Assembly: GCA_037043455.1 (NCBI GenBank)
Contig: JAWPHD010001225.1
Span: 263,001 to 327,000 of the forward strand
Length of the DNA: 64,000 bases
From: Cyrtodaria siliqua
Lineage: Eukaryota; Mollusca; Bivalvia; Adapedonta; Hiatellidae
Direction: 5' to 3'
Numbering within the stretch: the stretch's first letter is position 1; the number at the start of each line of letters is the position of its first letter. Position numbers and translations under genes: made by a program. This document shows positions 12,366 through 23,215 of the stretch, piece after piece. The notes beneath the pieces are model-generated. The model saw only the letters and a list, made by a program, of their open reading frames with translations, ran no database searches and was not told the DNA's origin.

Positions 12366-12570
12366 GAGTGGAGTGCGTGGCCCAGTGGTAAAGCGTTGGA
12401 CTCCAGATAGAGAGATCGTGGGTTCGATCCTAGCTGTGGTCATCTTATTTATCCTTGAGTAAGATAATTAATCCACATTGCTTTGTACTGGTTCGACCCA
12501 AGAAGTCATCGAGAGTGATTAATATAAGTTGCAAGAAATTGTTTAGCAATCGATGTAAAAGAATTATTTG
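12366..12570 (+). mobile_element. tRNA-derived SINE
   Basis: A tRNA-like head contains an A-box-like GTGGCCCAGTGGTAAAGC (about 12376) and a B box GGTTCGATCC (12421-12430). It is followed by a conserved SINE body that includes CTTGAGTAAGATAATTAATC. The cloverleaf is degenerate, so this is not a functional tRNA gene. Confidence 0.7.
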
Positions 12571-12673
12571 TTTAAACAAACACACTAATAAATTCAGTAA
12601 CAAATAAGCACGCATTGATTCGTAACATGTAGAATGCGATTGATTATTGCTACTGCCAAAACAGCATAATTAC

Positions 12674-13370
12674 TAATATCCTGAATTAATATTATATTCG
12701 CCAACAAAATGACCCAATTCTAAGTTGAATGCAAATTAAAGATGTCGGAGCCATGCAATACGTTTCTGCTAATAACATATATTGATATCATATACTGTGG
12801 GCGTCCGGCGATACTAGTTACATATTAGGAATAATTAATAGTAAACTAGATCTGAACCTATACAGAAAGCGCTACGTATACATTGTCTAACCCGTGCAAA
12901 CGCATTCAACAAAGTGTCCAAATGAACATGAATGAACCAACACAAGACATACCAAACAATTTAAAGCACCGATACCTTTAGTTTCTGGCTTGGAACGGCC
13001 AATACCAGAGGAGATATTTGGGATCTCAAGATCAACTTCCGTTTGCAGCAGTATAAAAACTATTCTACAACATGAGACGGCATTTTTTGGTTGTCCCGTA
13101 GGTCCTTAGAATGATATTACCGAGAAGGAGCATAGTGAAGTATAACATCGCACCCGGTATGATGATATTACCCAGAAGGGGCATAGCGAAGTATAACATC
13201 GCATCCGGTATGATGATATTACCCAGAAGGAGCATAACGAAGTATAAACATAGCATCCGGTATGATGATTAACTTATATCATGCTAAAGTCGATATTCTG
13301 TAATCAGTATTTGATACAGCTTCACGACATGTGTGTAGCTACTTCAATACACCTGATATGATCATTAACA
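12674..13370 (+). repeat. triplicated unit, copy C1
   Basis: Shares ACATATTAGGAAT, AGCGCTAC.TATACATTGTC, GTAGCAGTATAAA and ATATTACCGAGAAGGAGCA with copies C2 (13467) and C3 (14991). Only this copy has an internal 51-bp triplication (13111-13262). I see no gene in it. Confidence 0.7.
13111..13262 (+). repeat. 51-bp tandem repeat, 3 copies
   Basis: Units start ATGATATTAC at 13111, 13162 and 13213 and contain AGAAGG.GCATA. The matching sites in copies C2 and C3 have a single unit, so the expansion arose after duplication. Confidence 0.85.
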
Positions 13371-13466
13371 TGCATACTCTACACTCACACATTCACACTG
13401 ACGCCCAAAATGTCTCACACATTCACTCTGGCGCACGTATTTACCCTGTTATATATGATTTTATAT

Positions 13467-14175
13467 AAGTAACATATTAGGAAGACTTAAAAGTAAGATA
13501 GATCTAGACCTATACAAAGAGCGCTACCTATACATTGTCTAACCCAAGCAAACACATTCCACAAAATGTCCAAATAAAAATGTATAAAAAAACACAACAT
13601 CTGCTTTCGTTGTAGCAGTATAAACACTGTTTCTTCTACAACGTGAGATGGCATATTTGGTGTCATGTGAGTATCAATCTTTGTCAGTCAACATCCTCGT
13701 AGTTCCTTATGAAGATATTACCGAGAAGGAGCAAAGCGAAGTATAAAAATCGCATCCGGTATGATGATTAACTAATATGCTAAAGTCGATATTCTGTCAT
13801 CAGTATTTGATACAGCTTACAACACATAATGATGCTACTTTCGAGCTACTTCAATACGCCTGATATGATAATTAACAGGTGAGAGTTATTAATAACATAA
13901 GCATGGTGGTAGAAACATTATATGACATGCAAGAACATGCCAAGTACACATTAGATCATAACTTCGTAATAACAAACAGGTCACGCTGTACGTGTATCAG
14001 CGTAACTGCGTCGTCGACACAGTTTGAATAATGTGATGTCAAAACAGGCCAGAAAAGTATAATAATCTTTAATGCCCTCCATAGTGCCCTGTTATAACCA
14101 GCAAAACAGTTTACAGCCAGCAAGACAGATAACAACTAGTATGACAAGATCCGAGTATAGTGCTAATTAGATAGT
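13467..14175 (+). repeat. triplicated unit, copy C2 (empty TTAA site)
   Basis: Colinear with C3. At 13872-13875 it reads GATAATTAACAGG, the uninterrupted form of the site that in C3 is split by a 931-bp insertion with duplicated TTAA. The downstream landmark GCATGGTGGTAGAAACATTA is present in both. Confidence 0.8.
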
Positions 14176-14990
14176 TAATATATAATGTAACTCGAAGCGT
14201 AGATTATGGTGTATACACCTTACTAAAGACGAAGTTTCAATACATTTTGATTATTGTTTTTGTTTTCTCCAAATAAGCTCTAAGTATCAATGTGTGATTC
14301 ACGTATTTCCAGATGCCTTTAATAGTACAGTTGATAACGCCAAACAGACGTTATATTCTATCAAAACATGCAGTGTACCGACTGATATGTTTTCAACAGA
14401 TCAGATATATGAGATATATGATAAAAAGTGATATCACAACACACATGAGATTTGGCTGTTAACGTCAACAGTAGTTTTCTTTGATATGTCCTTACGCAAG
14501 ATAGATCATAGTCCTTAGCCTCGACCTTTAGATGAGGACGTGAATCGGGCAGTTTAATATATAAGTACGTGCATATAGAAAGCTAACCTCCGCGCAGGGA
14601 TATTGTAGCCAATCACACAAATCACGTGACGATAGCTGAGGCCATGTGATTACAAAAAAATGGCGATACACTAGGTATAATGCTTGGTACAGCAAACTAT
14701 ACATGTTTGTTTACAAGTAACCAGTAACCGGTGTGCATATTCGCTAAAATTGATTTTTGTTTTATATAAATAAATTATTTTTGTAACCAGATACCGTTTT
14801 TCACACTACTTTCCTATATTATGAACAAAGCAAGTTCAAATATTGACCTACTAAATATTTAACCAAAAAAATAAACTTAGCTGGATTTCAGCTATAAAAT
14901 AGCAGTGGTGGCAGTGGTTACTAACATATAGGGAAAGTAACGGCTGCGCGGAGTTTGATTATTAATACCACCGAAATAACGCCGTTACTA
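14176..14990. other. gene-free sequence between repeat copies
   Basis: No exon is recognised. A short CpG-bearing patch with CACGTGAC at about 14623 and a nearby AAAATGGCG is not followed by an open reading frame. Confidence 0.45.
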
Positions 14991-16862
14991 TATCCTGAAT
15001 TTATTTTATATTCCCAAAGAAATGAGAGAATTCAAAGTCGGATGTAAATTAAAGATGTCGGAACCACCATCAAGAGCCATGCAAAACGTTTCTACTAATT
15101 ACATATCGTGTATCGTGTGGGTGTCAGTTGATATAATCAACATATTAGGAATACTTAAAAGTAAGATAGATCTAGACCTATACAAAAAGCGCTACCTATA
15201 CATTGTCTAACCCAAGCAAACACATTCCACAAAATGTCCAAATGAAACTGTAAAAAAAAAAAAAAAGACACTAAACAATCTAAAGAACTGACACCTTCAA
15301 TTTCTGACTTGGAACGACCGACGTCAAAGGAATTATTTGGTAGCTCAACATCTGCTTTCGTTGTAGCAGTATAAACACTGTTTCTTCTACAACGTGAGAT
15401 GGCATATTTGGTGTCATGTGAGTATCAATCATTGTCCATCAACATCCTTGTAGTTCCTTATGAAGATATTACCGAGAAGGAGCAAAGAGAAGTATAAAAA
15501 TCGCATCCGGTATGATGATATGCTAAAGTCGATATTCTGTATTCAGTATTTGATAAGCTTCACGACGTATGTAACAACACATAATGTTTGCTACTTTGGC
15601 TCTACTGCAACACACCTGATATGATAATTAAGGGTGCCCTCTGGTGAATATCAGAACAGTAAGAATTTTTAATTTCCCTGTTTTTTATGAAGACTAACAT
15701 ATAACTAGTTAGTTTCTGGAAAAAAATGATGGGTCGGTGATATAACTTTTTCGCAAAATTAATCTTTAGTAATACACTCTCACAGTGTGGTTTTAAATTC
15801 TGAATCAGCTGAAAATTGTGTATGGCAACTTATATGTGTGTATTGTGGTTTGCAGAACAGGTATCGATTTTCCGTCTTTTTTAATGTAATAGTTCATACT
15901 TTAGGACGAAAAATTAAGAGTTGTGGAATTTTTATCACCATCTGAACAATTATTACATCCCTTGTCATTACCCCACCCAGTTTACTATAAATTGCATTTT
16001 TAAATTTGTGATAAATCAATTTTTCATGATAAAGGAACAGTTAACTTTTTGAGATATTTTGTCTACAATATATATAAGACCTGAGTTTTAGAATGAAAAA
16101 ATAAAAATTGGGGGTCGGTGTGCATATAAGAAAGATATTCAATAAAAACTGAGAAAAAAATGTGCTTTTTTAGATTTCGACGAGCTCTGACATATAACGG
16201 CATAGGTCTGGAACAAATAATAGGAACAATACTTTGTATTGCTGTCTCTGTATATCCTAACACATGTCTTTGTAATAAAGTTTAAATTAAGTGAATATCT
16301 TAAACGGTTTTTGAGAAATACCATCTTTTGTACCCCTACCCCCCATTTTGGCCTATGTTAAAAATTGTCAATTTTGGGCACAAAATGTGAGGTAAAAAAA
16401 AAAATCTAAAAAATGTTCATTTTTTTTGCACTAAAATATCCCTATTGGGCATGAGTTTGTTACTGTATAATTATTTTTTTCCAGTTTTATTATAATTTTT
16501 GAAATATAACAAATGTAAATTTCCGGAAGTGCAAAAATCCAAAACCTCAGCAGTGGTCACCCTTAACACATGGGATTTATTAATACCATAAGCATGGTGG
16601 TAGAAACATTATATGAAATGCTTATAATATGCAAGAAATGCTAGAACTTGTCAATGACACATGAGATCATAAATTCGTATTAAGAAACATGTCACGCTGT
16701 ACGTGTATCTATTTAACTACATGGTCGATAACAGTTAAATGCATGAAGTGCGATATCAAAACAGGTCAGAATGTATAATAATATTTAATGTCCTACATTT
16801 TGCCTTGTTGCAACCAGCAAGAACAGATCCGAGTATAGTGATAATCATATAGTTAAAATATC
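14991..16862 (+). repeat. triplicated unit, copy C3, interrupted by a MITE
   Basis: Left part 14991-15631 and right part 16563-16862 match C2 (and C1 at the left) in order. The TTAA-flanked insertion 15632-16562 separates them. The right part matches C2 from GCATGGTGGTAGAAACATTA to GATCCGAGTATAGTG. Confidence 0.75.
15632..16562. mobile_element. piggyBac-type non-autonomous element (TTAA insertion)
   Basis: The 931-bp insert is bounded by TTAA at 15628-15631 and 16563-16566. Its ends are imperfect inverted repeats: GGGTGCCCTCTGGTGA on the left and GGGTGACCACTGCTGA read inwards from the right. The duplicated copy C2 shows a single TTAA at the same place, so insertion and target duplication are directly visible. 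It has no transposase reading frame. TTAA duplication is the hallmark of piggyBac elements; the family assignment is inferred from that. Confidence 0.8.
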
Positions 16863-19030
16863 GAGGGGTCAGCGCCATACTAGTGTATCTTCATATGAAT
16901 AAAGAAGGAGGTACAATAGTTTTACACTGAACCCTAGATATAGTTAATGAACTAGAAGCGTAGGTCTTTACTGATGTTTTACATAACTTATTTAGCTGAT
17001 CAGACACATCATTAAAACTAAAATGTAATATATCAACACGCATCCACTTTCAATAAACTAGCTATGAAAATAAATGTGTGTGTGGGTGGGGTGGGGCTGG
17101 GAGCGGTGGGGAAGGGGGAGAGTAGGGACTTCTTCTATTCTTCCGATATGTACGTAACATCAATATTATAACCTCTGTGTCTGCTAAAGAAATGAGAAAC
17201 TTCAGTTTCACAACAAATGAAATAAAAAGTTATTAAGTAAATAAAGTAAAATGAAAATTGCACACAAAAAAACAACAACAAAAAACGCTTTACACATTGT
17301 TCAATATTTCTATAATGTGATATGCAACCGTAACACTGAGAAATATTAATTTCATAAAAAAAAGGTCACAACAAATTATATAAAATATTGTTAACACTAT
17401 GAAAGTAAACGAAATGAAAACGGCTAACAACAAAATTGGCTTTGGACATGAACAACCTTAACATTGAAATTAAACGCAAAGTACACACTTCGTCTTTGGA
17501 GGCCAACAAAAGCAAATCAAGTATCAAACACAATCATTCAGGCGTACTTGAACATTCACTTAAAATCAAAGAAAAAATTCTTACCACGATAAAAGTTCCC
17601 ATACACACAGTTTTAGTTTCAATTTCATTTCCGCTTTTAAAAACATGTACATTTTCTCGTTACCGTATTTTACATCTCTGTTTATATCTATTTTAATATT
17701 CAACTGAGCACTCTATCACGTGTGAATCACTGTAGATGTGTACAATAATCTCAGGGTCTAGTTTTATGAATGTTTATGAATGATCTAGTAATATTCGATT
17801 CACCCCACAGATTACTCCTAACAATAGGCCTAAGATTTAATGCCCCTTTGATCTATAAGATATATTGGTCCGGCCTGTTCGTTTAATCAACAAGCTTTTG
17901 TTAATCATCGTATATGGGCTCAATTCAACTATGAAAGGTCATTATTACAATTTTGTGAATGCATTTACTCATGTGGAACTTGTGTAATAAAAATGCAAAG
18001 TATATTGACACAGGATGCTGTACGACCTTCAGAGATACTGTATAGAGCTCGACTTGTTACATGTCAGAGAGGGGTCACAGCAAAATTGGCTGACCAGTTC
18101 GGTTTCCTCATATTTACTTAATTGTATGATAATCTGTATAATAGTATAGTAATAACATAGATATGTTTTAAAGTGCAACTTTTGGCATCCTGTGTACTTT
18201 AATAACTCATGTATAGTGGTCTGGGCTACAAAGGATATAGATGTGAACATCATAGATCGTACGGTCTAAATGTTTATAAACAGTACTGAATTTTTTCTGG
18301 GTGATGGTTTTTGTGAAACGTATCCCGACTGAACTGAAGCAGTACAGCGTCTTATAGGGTGTACAAGTGAGCTACGCTTTATTTAAAAACCTTGACTGAT
18401 TGTATTAAAATGATATGAATACGGAGCGTCTGAAGAGTCAAATTTCAAACCAGACGATCTGGATCAGCTAAGTAGCTCAATTGAAACATAATTAAAGGCG
18501 TGGATGACAACACATTACTACAGGCAAATGTCAAACTGTTTTTATTGGGAGGAAATTAATTTTAGGAAATTAAATTTAGCATATCATTAACCTATCAGCC
18601 CGAAAATGAAGTTATTGACGAACACGTATTATTTAAATGTCATTTAAACTCAGTGACGATGACCTCAGTACATATCTGTATCTGTATAAATAATTGATAG
18701 GAAAAGTACCGTTACCGGTTCATTAAATGAAAACATGTTCCATCTAGTGCCTTTATAGGTTCCATATACATGTATTTAACGACTGTTCACATACTTTTCG
18801 CATATAGCATTATAACTAAGACTAACATCAACTTGTTCATTTTTAAACCAACAGTCGGGTTTACTACATACTCATTGTCCAAAAACAAGCACAGAAACAA
18901 ACAATAATTTCAAACATGAGAAAAGGGCAACAAACATAAAAGGGTTGAAAAGAAATCGCATCACAGAGAAATACTTTATCTTATACATTTTATTTCGGAC
19001 ATTTTAACTTGATCGTGTTTGTCTTTGCTG
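16863..19030. other. gene-free AT-rich sequence
   Basis: Contains a G-rich run (about 17070-17125) and a reverse fragment of family Q (about 18870-18965, ending AAAAGGGTTGA). A protein-like but stop-broken stretch lies near 18415-18590 and cannot be assigned. I see no RNA gene. Confidence 0.45.
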
Positions 19031-19341
19031 TTAATTGAATTGAAATGAATGTTGTTTAACGGCTCATCAACACAGTATAGGTTATTCAGAGCCACCGCAG
19101 AGAGAGGGGAAGAGGGAACCGTGCCCTACTCTTATTATCGAATAGATTACTATGGTTCTTTAACGTGCTCGGAGGATAGACCGATACATGGGACCGCCCG
19201 GTTTACGTCCCCATCCGACGGACGAGGCTAAGGGAAAGTTTCTTGCCCAAGAAAACACCGACGAAACTCAGTGGCACCACGGAGGATTGAACCCGGTGCC
19301 TCCGGTTACAAATAGAGCCTCGCTACCGACCGCGCCACGCC
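19031..19341 (-). mobile_element. tRNA-derived SINE with AATTC tail
   Basis: On the minus strand it opens with an A-box-like TGGCGCGGTCGGTAGCG and has a B-box-like GGGTTCAATCC. It continues through a SINE core with CTTGGGCAAGAAACTTTCCC and ends GATGAGCCGTTAAACAACA followed by an AATTC-type tail. The same tail layout occurs in the retroposons at 40280-40525, 53140-53558 and 25440-25981. The continuous open frames across it are coincidental. Confidence 0.8.
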
Positions 19342-19474
19342 TAATAAATATGCATGTCTGCAAATATCTTCTTTTAAGAATACGTTGTTTCGCTTGACAG
19401 ATGAAGGGTCGGATAAAGCGCTGACGGCATTGCATGTTATCAGGGACCTTTCAATTTTCACATCCCAGATCTTA

Positions 19475-19753
19475 GGCCAAAAAAAAAAACACCTGTGTTT
19501 CCGGTGGCCCGACCGACCCTATGTTTAAGGGGCCGACCCTAACAATGATTTATCACAATATATCGATGTAAACTGACATTACAGAGAAACTTTCAGTTGT
19601 ATCATCAACTTGTATGGGGTTTATGAGATAAATACATGTAGAATCTCACACCAAAAAAAAAAAAGAAACAAAAATAAAAGAAAATGCCTACCTACCTACC
19701 CTATTTTTTTAGAGCATGCAATAGGAAACACACCTATTTTATTTTTTTTGGCC
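19475..19753. mobile_element. Harbinger-like MITE, copy A
   Basis: 279 bp, flanked by TTA on both sides (19472-19474, 19754-19756). Inverted ends run GGCC, an A-run, then ACACCTGTGTTTCC (right end, inwards: GGCC, A-rich, AGGTGTGTTTCC). An inverted relative lies at 61004-61324. The 3-bp TTA duplication is typical of PIF/Harbinger elements. No coding capacity. Confidence 0.75.
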
Positions 19754-19760
19754 TTATGTA

Positions 19761-20039
19761 CTATACGTCATATACAGTATCTCTCATAAACTTTGTACTG
19801 AGAGAAAACGATAATGTTTTGAAGACTATAAATGCGTGATTTTTTCCGTATTTTAACGCACTGCTCGACAATTTAATCCCGTATTTTATTTCAATGGAGT
19901 GTAAAGCTGTGGTATGTATTAATCCTTCTCCGTAATAGTCAGTGTTCAGACACATTTCATTTTTCATCTCAGGTCGCGGAAAACTGATGTCAACATATCG
20001 AACATTATTGATGAGCTCAATAAATGCACCCACGCACAA
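19761..20039 (-). CDS. unrecognised open segment, possible exon or gene relic
   Basis: Open for about 90 codons to a TAG, with balanced composition unlike the AT-driven frames around it (for example PRPEMKNEMCLNTDYYGEG and KYGKNHAFIVFKTLSFS). The upstream end is not a convincing start: the frame simply opens near a GTG. I do not recognise the family. It lies directly beside a Harbinger-like MITE and head-to-head with the open segment at 20089-20292. It could be a decayed gene, an exon or a transposon remnant. Confidence 0.2.
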   Translation of the reverse strand: MCVGAFIELINNVRYVDISFPRPEMKNEMCLNTDYYGEGLIHTTALHSIEIKYGIKLSSSALKYGKNHAFIVFKTLSFSLSTKFMRDTVYDV

Positions 20040-20088
20040 ACCGTTCTTTTGTCGCTGACCATCATCCTAATAATAATGTTTTCGATAC

Positions 20089-20292
20089 ATGCTGAGATGT
20101 TTTGGCTATTTGCCGGCGAAATATGCTGTGGACCTATCTCAGTACAACTCTTACAGCTTCAATCTCTACCCAGAGTTGTCGTTCCTTGCATACATGCATG
20201 TCTGTCAACGTCTCACCAAATACCAAGAATCTTGGCAAACGATGAAAAACGGTGGAAATGCAAAATTTCTTGATGACACTAATATTTTCTAG
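20089..20292 (+). CDS. unrecognised open segment, possible terminal exon
   Basis: 67 codons from ATG to TAG. The second half is protein-like, with LPAKYAVDLSQYNSYSFNL, YPELSFLAYMHVCQRL and MKNGGNAKFLDD. No signal peptide or domain is recognised. An in-frame stop lies just upstream of the ATG, so the start could instead be a splice acceptor inside the frame. Adjacent to the minus-strand segment 19761-20039. Function unknown. Confidence 0.25.
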   Translation: MLRCFGYLPAKYAVDLSQYNSYSFNLYPELSFLAYMHVCQRLTKYQESWQTMKNGGNAKFLDDTNIF

Positions 20293-21435
20293 ACGAAAAC
20301 TATTGTGTATATAGTATATTAGTGTCCCAATGATCAGTACATGAAAAATGCTATAATATGAACAAGGCAAAGCCTCAAGACGGGCGAAGCTAACTAGTTT
20401 AAAATAGATCTAAACGCTGTGATGCAAGGTTAGCATAATACTTAGTCTCATTTATTTGATGTCATTGGGTGCTTTTTTTTACATACGGACGTTTATAGAT
20501 GCACCCTAGATGGAGGATGGCACATCAAAAATCGTCTTGCCGTTCGTAGACGTGTATTTTATGCACTAGCATAATACTGTTTTTTTTAATTCACATTGAG
20601 CTGAACGGAAAAGAAAGAACAATTATTCGGCCTGCGTTTGCATATTTAGTACACTAGTGCAACATGACAAATATATTTCCCACACAGGAAGTTATGTAAT
20701 AAACAAAAATACAGATTTCAAGTCTCTGGATCTCAAATTTCAATTAAACTAAAGTGATAGCCAATACCCATTCAAACTGAATGCAATTACCTTAACAATC
20801 AAGTCTGTACCATGTGCAAATTGCCATCATGTTTATCTAGGTACAGCTCGGCTGTCTTTGTACCAGAATTTTGACATTGTGTAGGATGTTTCATATCTGA
20901 CTTTGTTATGAAGGCTGTTTTGATAATGAAAAGATTAGTGACTATCATGTCACCCGCCTTGCAATATTAATTTATTTAAAAAATAAAAAGTAACTGCGAT
21001 GTCACCCACCTCCAAATATGTTATGTAATAGTGATATTGAATCAATCATTTTCTCACCCCACCATAAAATAAATTTAAGTTAGTACCTAAAGTCCTTAAA
21101 TTCACTAGATAAAGTAAAGGTTAGCCACTGTTCCACCTCCAAATATGTAATCATATTAATTAATTTAAATATATTTAGTGTTAATAATGAATGAAAGTTT
21201 CGCGACTGCCTTGTCACCCACATCCAGTAATGTAATCTGACATGCTGGTCCCCATTTCTGCAAAATGTTTTCAGTGTTTTTTTTATGTGTTTTGTGAATG
21301 CAGCCTGTGCCTGTGCCATTGTGAAAAATAGCGGCATTTTTCTAGAAATTGTAAAATATTATAACAAAAGAGAAATAAACTTTTTTCACATTTATTTTCA
21401 CAGTTTAATATCCCTTGGTTTTAAGTTTTGTTTTT
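20293..21435. other. gene-free AT-rich sequence
   Basis: No exon or repeat is recognised. Loosely repeated phrases about CACCTCCAAATATGT (21007, 21134) suggest a weak local duplication. Confidence 0.4.
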
Positions 21436-21503
21436 GGTAAATACAGACTAGTTTTAACACCAGCATATATTAAGACTAGTATCCTTACTGGTCTGTATTT
21501 ACC
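21436..21503. repeat. short inverted repeat (hairpin)
   Basis: GGTAAATACAGACTAGT on the left pairs with ACTGGTCTGTATTTACC on the right, with a loop of about 30 nt. It could be the end of a small MITE. Confidence 0.55.
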
Positions 21504-21580
21504 CAATTTCTGTCTTTTTTCAGATTGTGAATTTTTTGGATATAATTGTGAAAAAAAGGATACTTTTTGGAATTGAGAAT

Positions 21581-21599
21581 GGGGCCGAATTTCGGCCCC
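21581..21599. repeat. 19-nt perfect GC-rich palindrome
   Basis: GGGGCCGAATTTCGGCCCC, a perfect palindrome around a central T, in otherwise AT-rich DNA about 80 nt after the hairpin at 21436-21503. Confidence 0.8.
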
Positions 21600-21912
21600 A
21601 AATTAGGCATAAAAAACACTGGTTTTCAAAATCTAAAATTGCCCAAAGGTATCACTTGAGACGAACACAAGCTACACACATAAGAATGGTGCAATTGCTT
21701 CTACGAGTGTTGAAGAATGTGTGAATGATTAATGCAGAAGGGTAAATCTCAGTGGTATTGCCACAGATGGCAGTTACGAGTAAAGATACATTTGATCTGG
21801 GTTTGATTATTATGATTAGACACATTGGTAAATATCATCTGGAGAACATGAGCAACTATTTTTTAAATATTTTGATTAAATAATTGTCTAGCAATATAGG
21901 CTATAATTACAC

Positions 21913-22110
21913 ATGAAAAGCAAAGAAGAATCAGCATCTGCATTTGAAACGCTTGACAGAGTTATGCATGATAAGGTTAAGGATATATCATGGGAGCAGT
22001 GCATTACATATTCATCTGACAATGCATCTGTAATGAAAGAGAAGCACAATAGTGTTCAGAGAAGAATTAAGGACTGGAAGCAAGCGAAACATTTCAAACC
22101 TCTTACCTAG
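21913..22110 (+). pseudogene. transposase-like fragment (hAT/ZBED type)
   Basis: 65 codons containing YSSDNASVMKEKHNSVQRR. This resembles the 'SDNASVM.GK.NSV..R' block around the second catalytic aspartate of hAT-type and ZBED-like transposases. No other transposase motif survives on either side, and the frame ends at TAG, so this is a relic. The assignment rests on one motif. Confidence 0.4.
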
Positions 22111-22670
22111 AATGCTTTCAGTGGAAGCCTAGTCAGAAATTACTACGACATTACGAGCAATTCCCTGAAAGCTTGTCAGGAGGAATAAGAAATGGAGAAA
22201 AAAAGACATGTCTTAAAAACTGACCACAATTAGTCAAAGTAGCACAGAATATAGGGTATATGGTCCTAGTTAATGCTATTTTACTACGATTACAAGCCAA
22301 CACTGTTAGATGTTACTGGAATGCCTCCTGACACCCCTAGTGTGTCGGGCAACTTTGTGGCCTTCAGATAAGTGTGGGCCGCTTTTGAAGCCAAATCCAG
22401 AGAGAAAAATAAATATTGTTGTTCATACATTATTTTGGAAAACATTCACCTTTAAAAACTATTTACCTTTACCTTATATTATATTTTAGTAGACATCAAG
22501 TGCTTGAACTTGAAACCAATATTCAGGACTTAATTACACTATTCCTTTCTTCCAAAATGGAATACATAAATAAATCATTAAACCATCAGAAACAACACTC
22601 ATGAATCACATTTGCCATCCCTTTTCAACCGCAAAATAACCGGGAATCTACCGGGGAATAGTATCACCCG
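22111..22670. other. gene-free sequence
   Basis: May include a decayed continuation of the transposase relic up to about 22200. Nothing else is recognised. Confidence 0.4.
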
Positions 22671-22675
22671 AAGTT

Positions 22676-22709
22676 TGACGTCATCACTTTATGCGTTTGT
22701 GACCACGTG
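22676..22709. promoter_or_regulatory. CRE and E-box motifs upstream of candidate exon
   Basis: A perfect CRE palindrome TGACGTCA (22676-22683) and a CACGTG E-box (22704-22709) lie about 240-270 bp upstream of the ATG at 22948. Such sites are common near animal promoters, but both are short and function is not shown. Confidence 0.3.
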
Positions 22710-22947
22710 ACCCCCCATGCGATCAAATTTTACTTTATTTCGATAACTACTCTCTTTTTTTACGGTAGGTATTTATATAATGTTATATTTCTGAAATTAA
22801 ACGTTTCACTTACGCTTAAAATTCGAAATAAAGACCGAAAACAAAAAATAGAACAAAATGAACGTACGAAATTGACTGGTATTCCACTTTGTCTGCCTAA
22901 AACGTTGCCCTACATTTGACGTCTGCTGACCAGCCTACGGATTGAAA

Positions 22948-23002
22948 ATGGCGGCGCGAAACTTGACGAAAAATAAATATCGCCTAGTATGTGGGAAAAC
23001 AA
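22948..23002 (+). CDS. candidate first coding exon of an unrecognised gene
   Basis: ATG in strong context (AAAATGG) opens MAARNLTKNKYRLVCGKT and runs straight into a consensus donor, GTAAGT, at 23003, leaving phase 1. Local sequence is CpG-richer than its surroundings, with a CRE and an E-box upstream. A downstream segment at 27356-27402 is bounded by a good acceptor and a GTAAGT donor and starts in the matching phase. A further acceptor at 27628 opens a frame to a stop. The family is not recognised. This may be chance agreement of short segments. Confidence 0.3.
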
Positions 23003-23094
23003 GTAAGTTTTCATACTCGCGTTACTGCAAGAGGGCTTCGCCGGTATTAATAAATGCAGACAAATCTCAAGTGTTTGTGTCTGTGTGATCAAGA

Positions 23095-23215
23095 TCGATT
23101 CAGGACGTTTCGGCACCAAACCATTTCGACACCTAGACGAATCGGCACCTAGACGTTTCGGCATCAAACCTTTTCGGCATCTATTTTAATTTGTACCCTA
23201 GACGTTTCGGCACCC
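23095..23215 (+). repeat. short tandem repeat around GACGTTTCGGCACC
   Basis: Irregular units of about 13-27 bp built on GACGTTTCGGCACC with variants (TTTCGACACC, GAATCGGCACC), about 7 copies, just downstream of the candidate exon. Confidence 0.75.

Noticed and set aside
12376..12440. possible tRNA gene
   Set aside because: Has A- and B-box-like sequences but a degenerate cloverleaf followed by a SINE body.
18415..18590. plus-strand protein-like stretch (ESNFKPDDLDQLSSSIET)
   Set aside because: Broken by an in-frame TAA and without homology; could be chance or a relic too short to assign.
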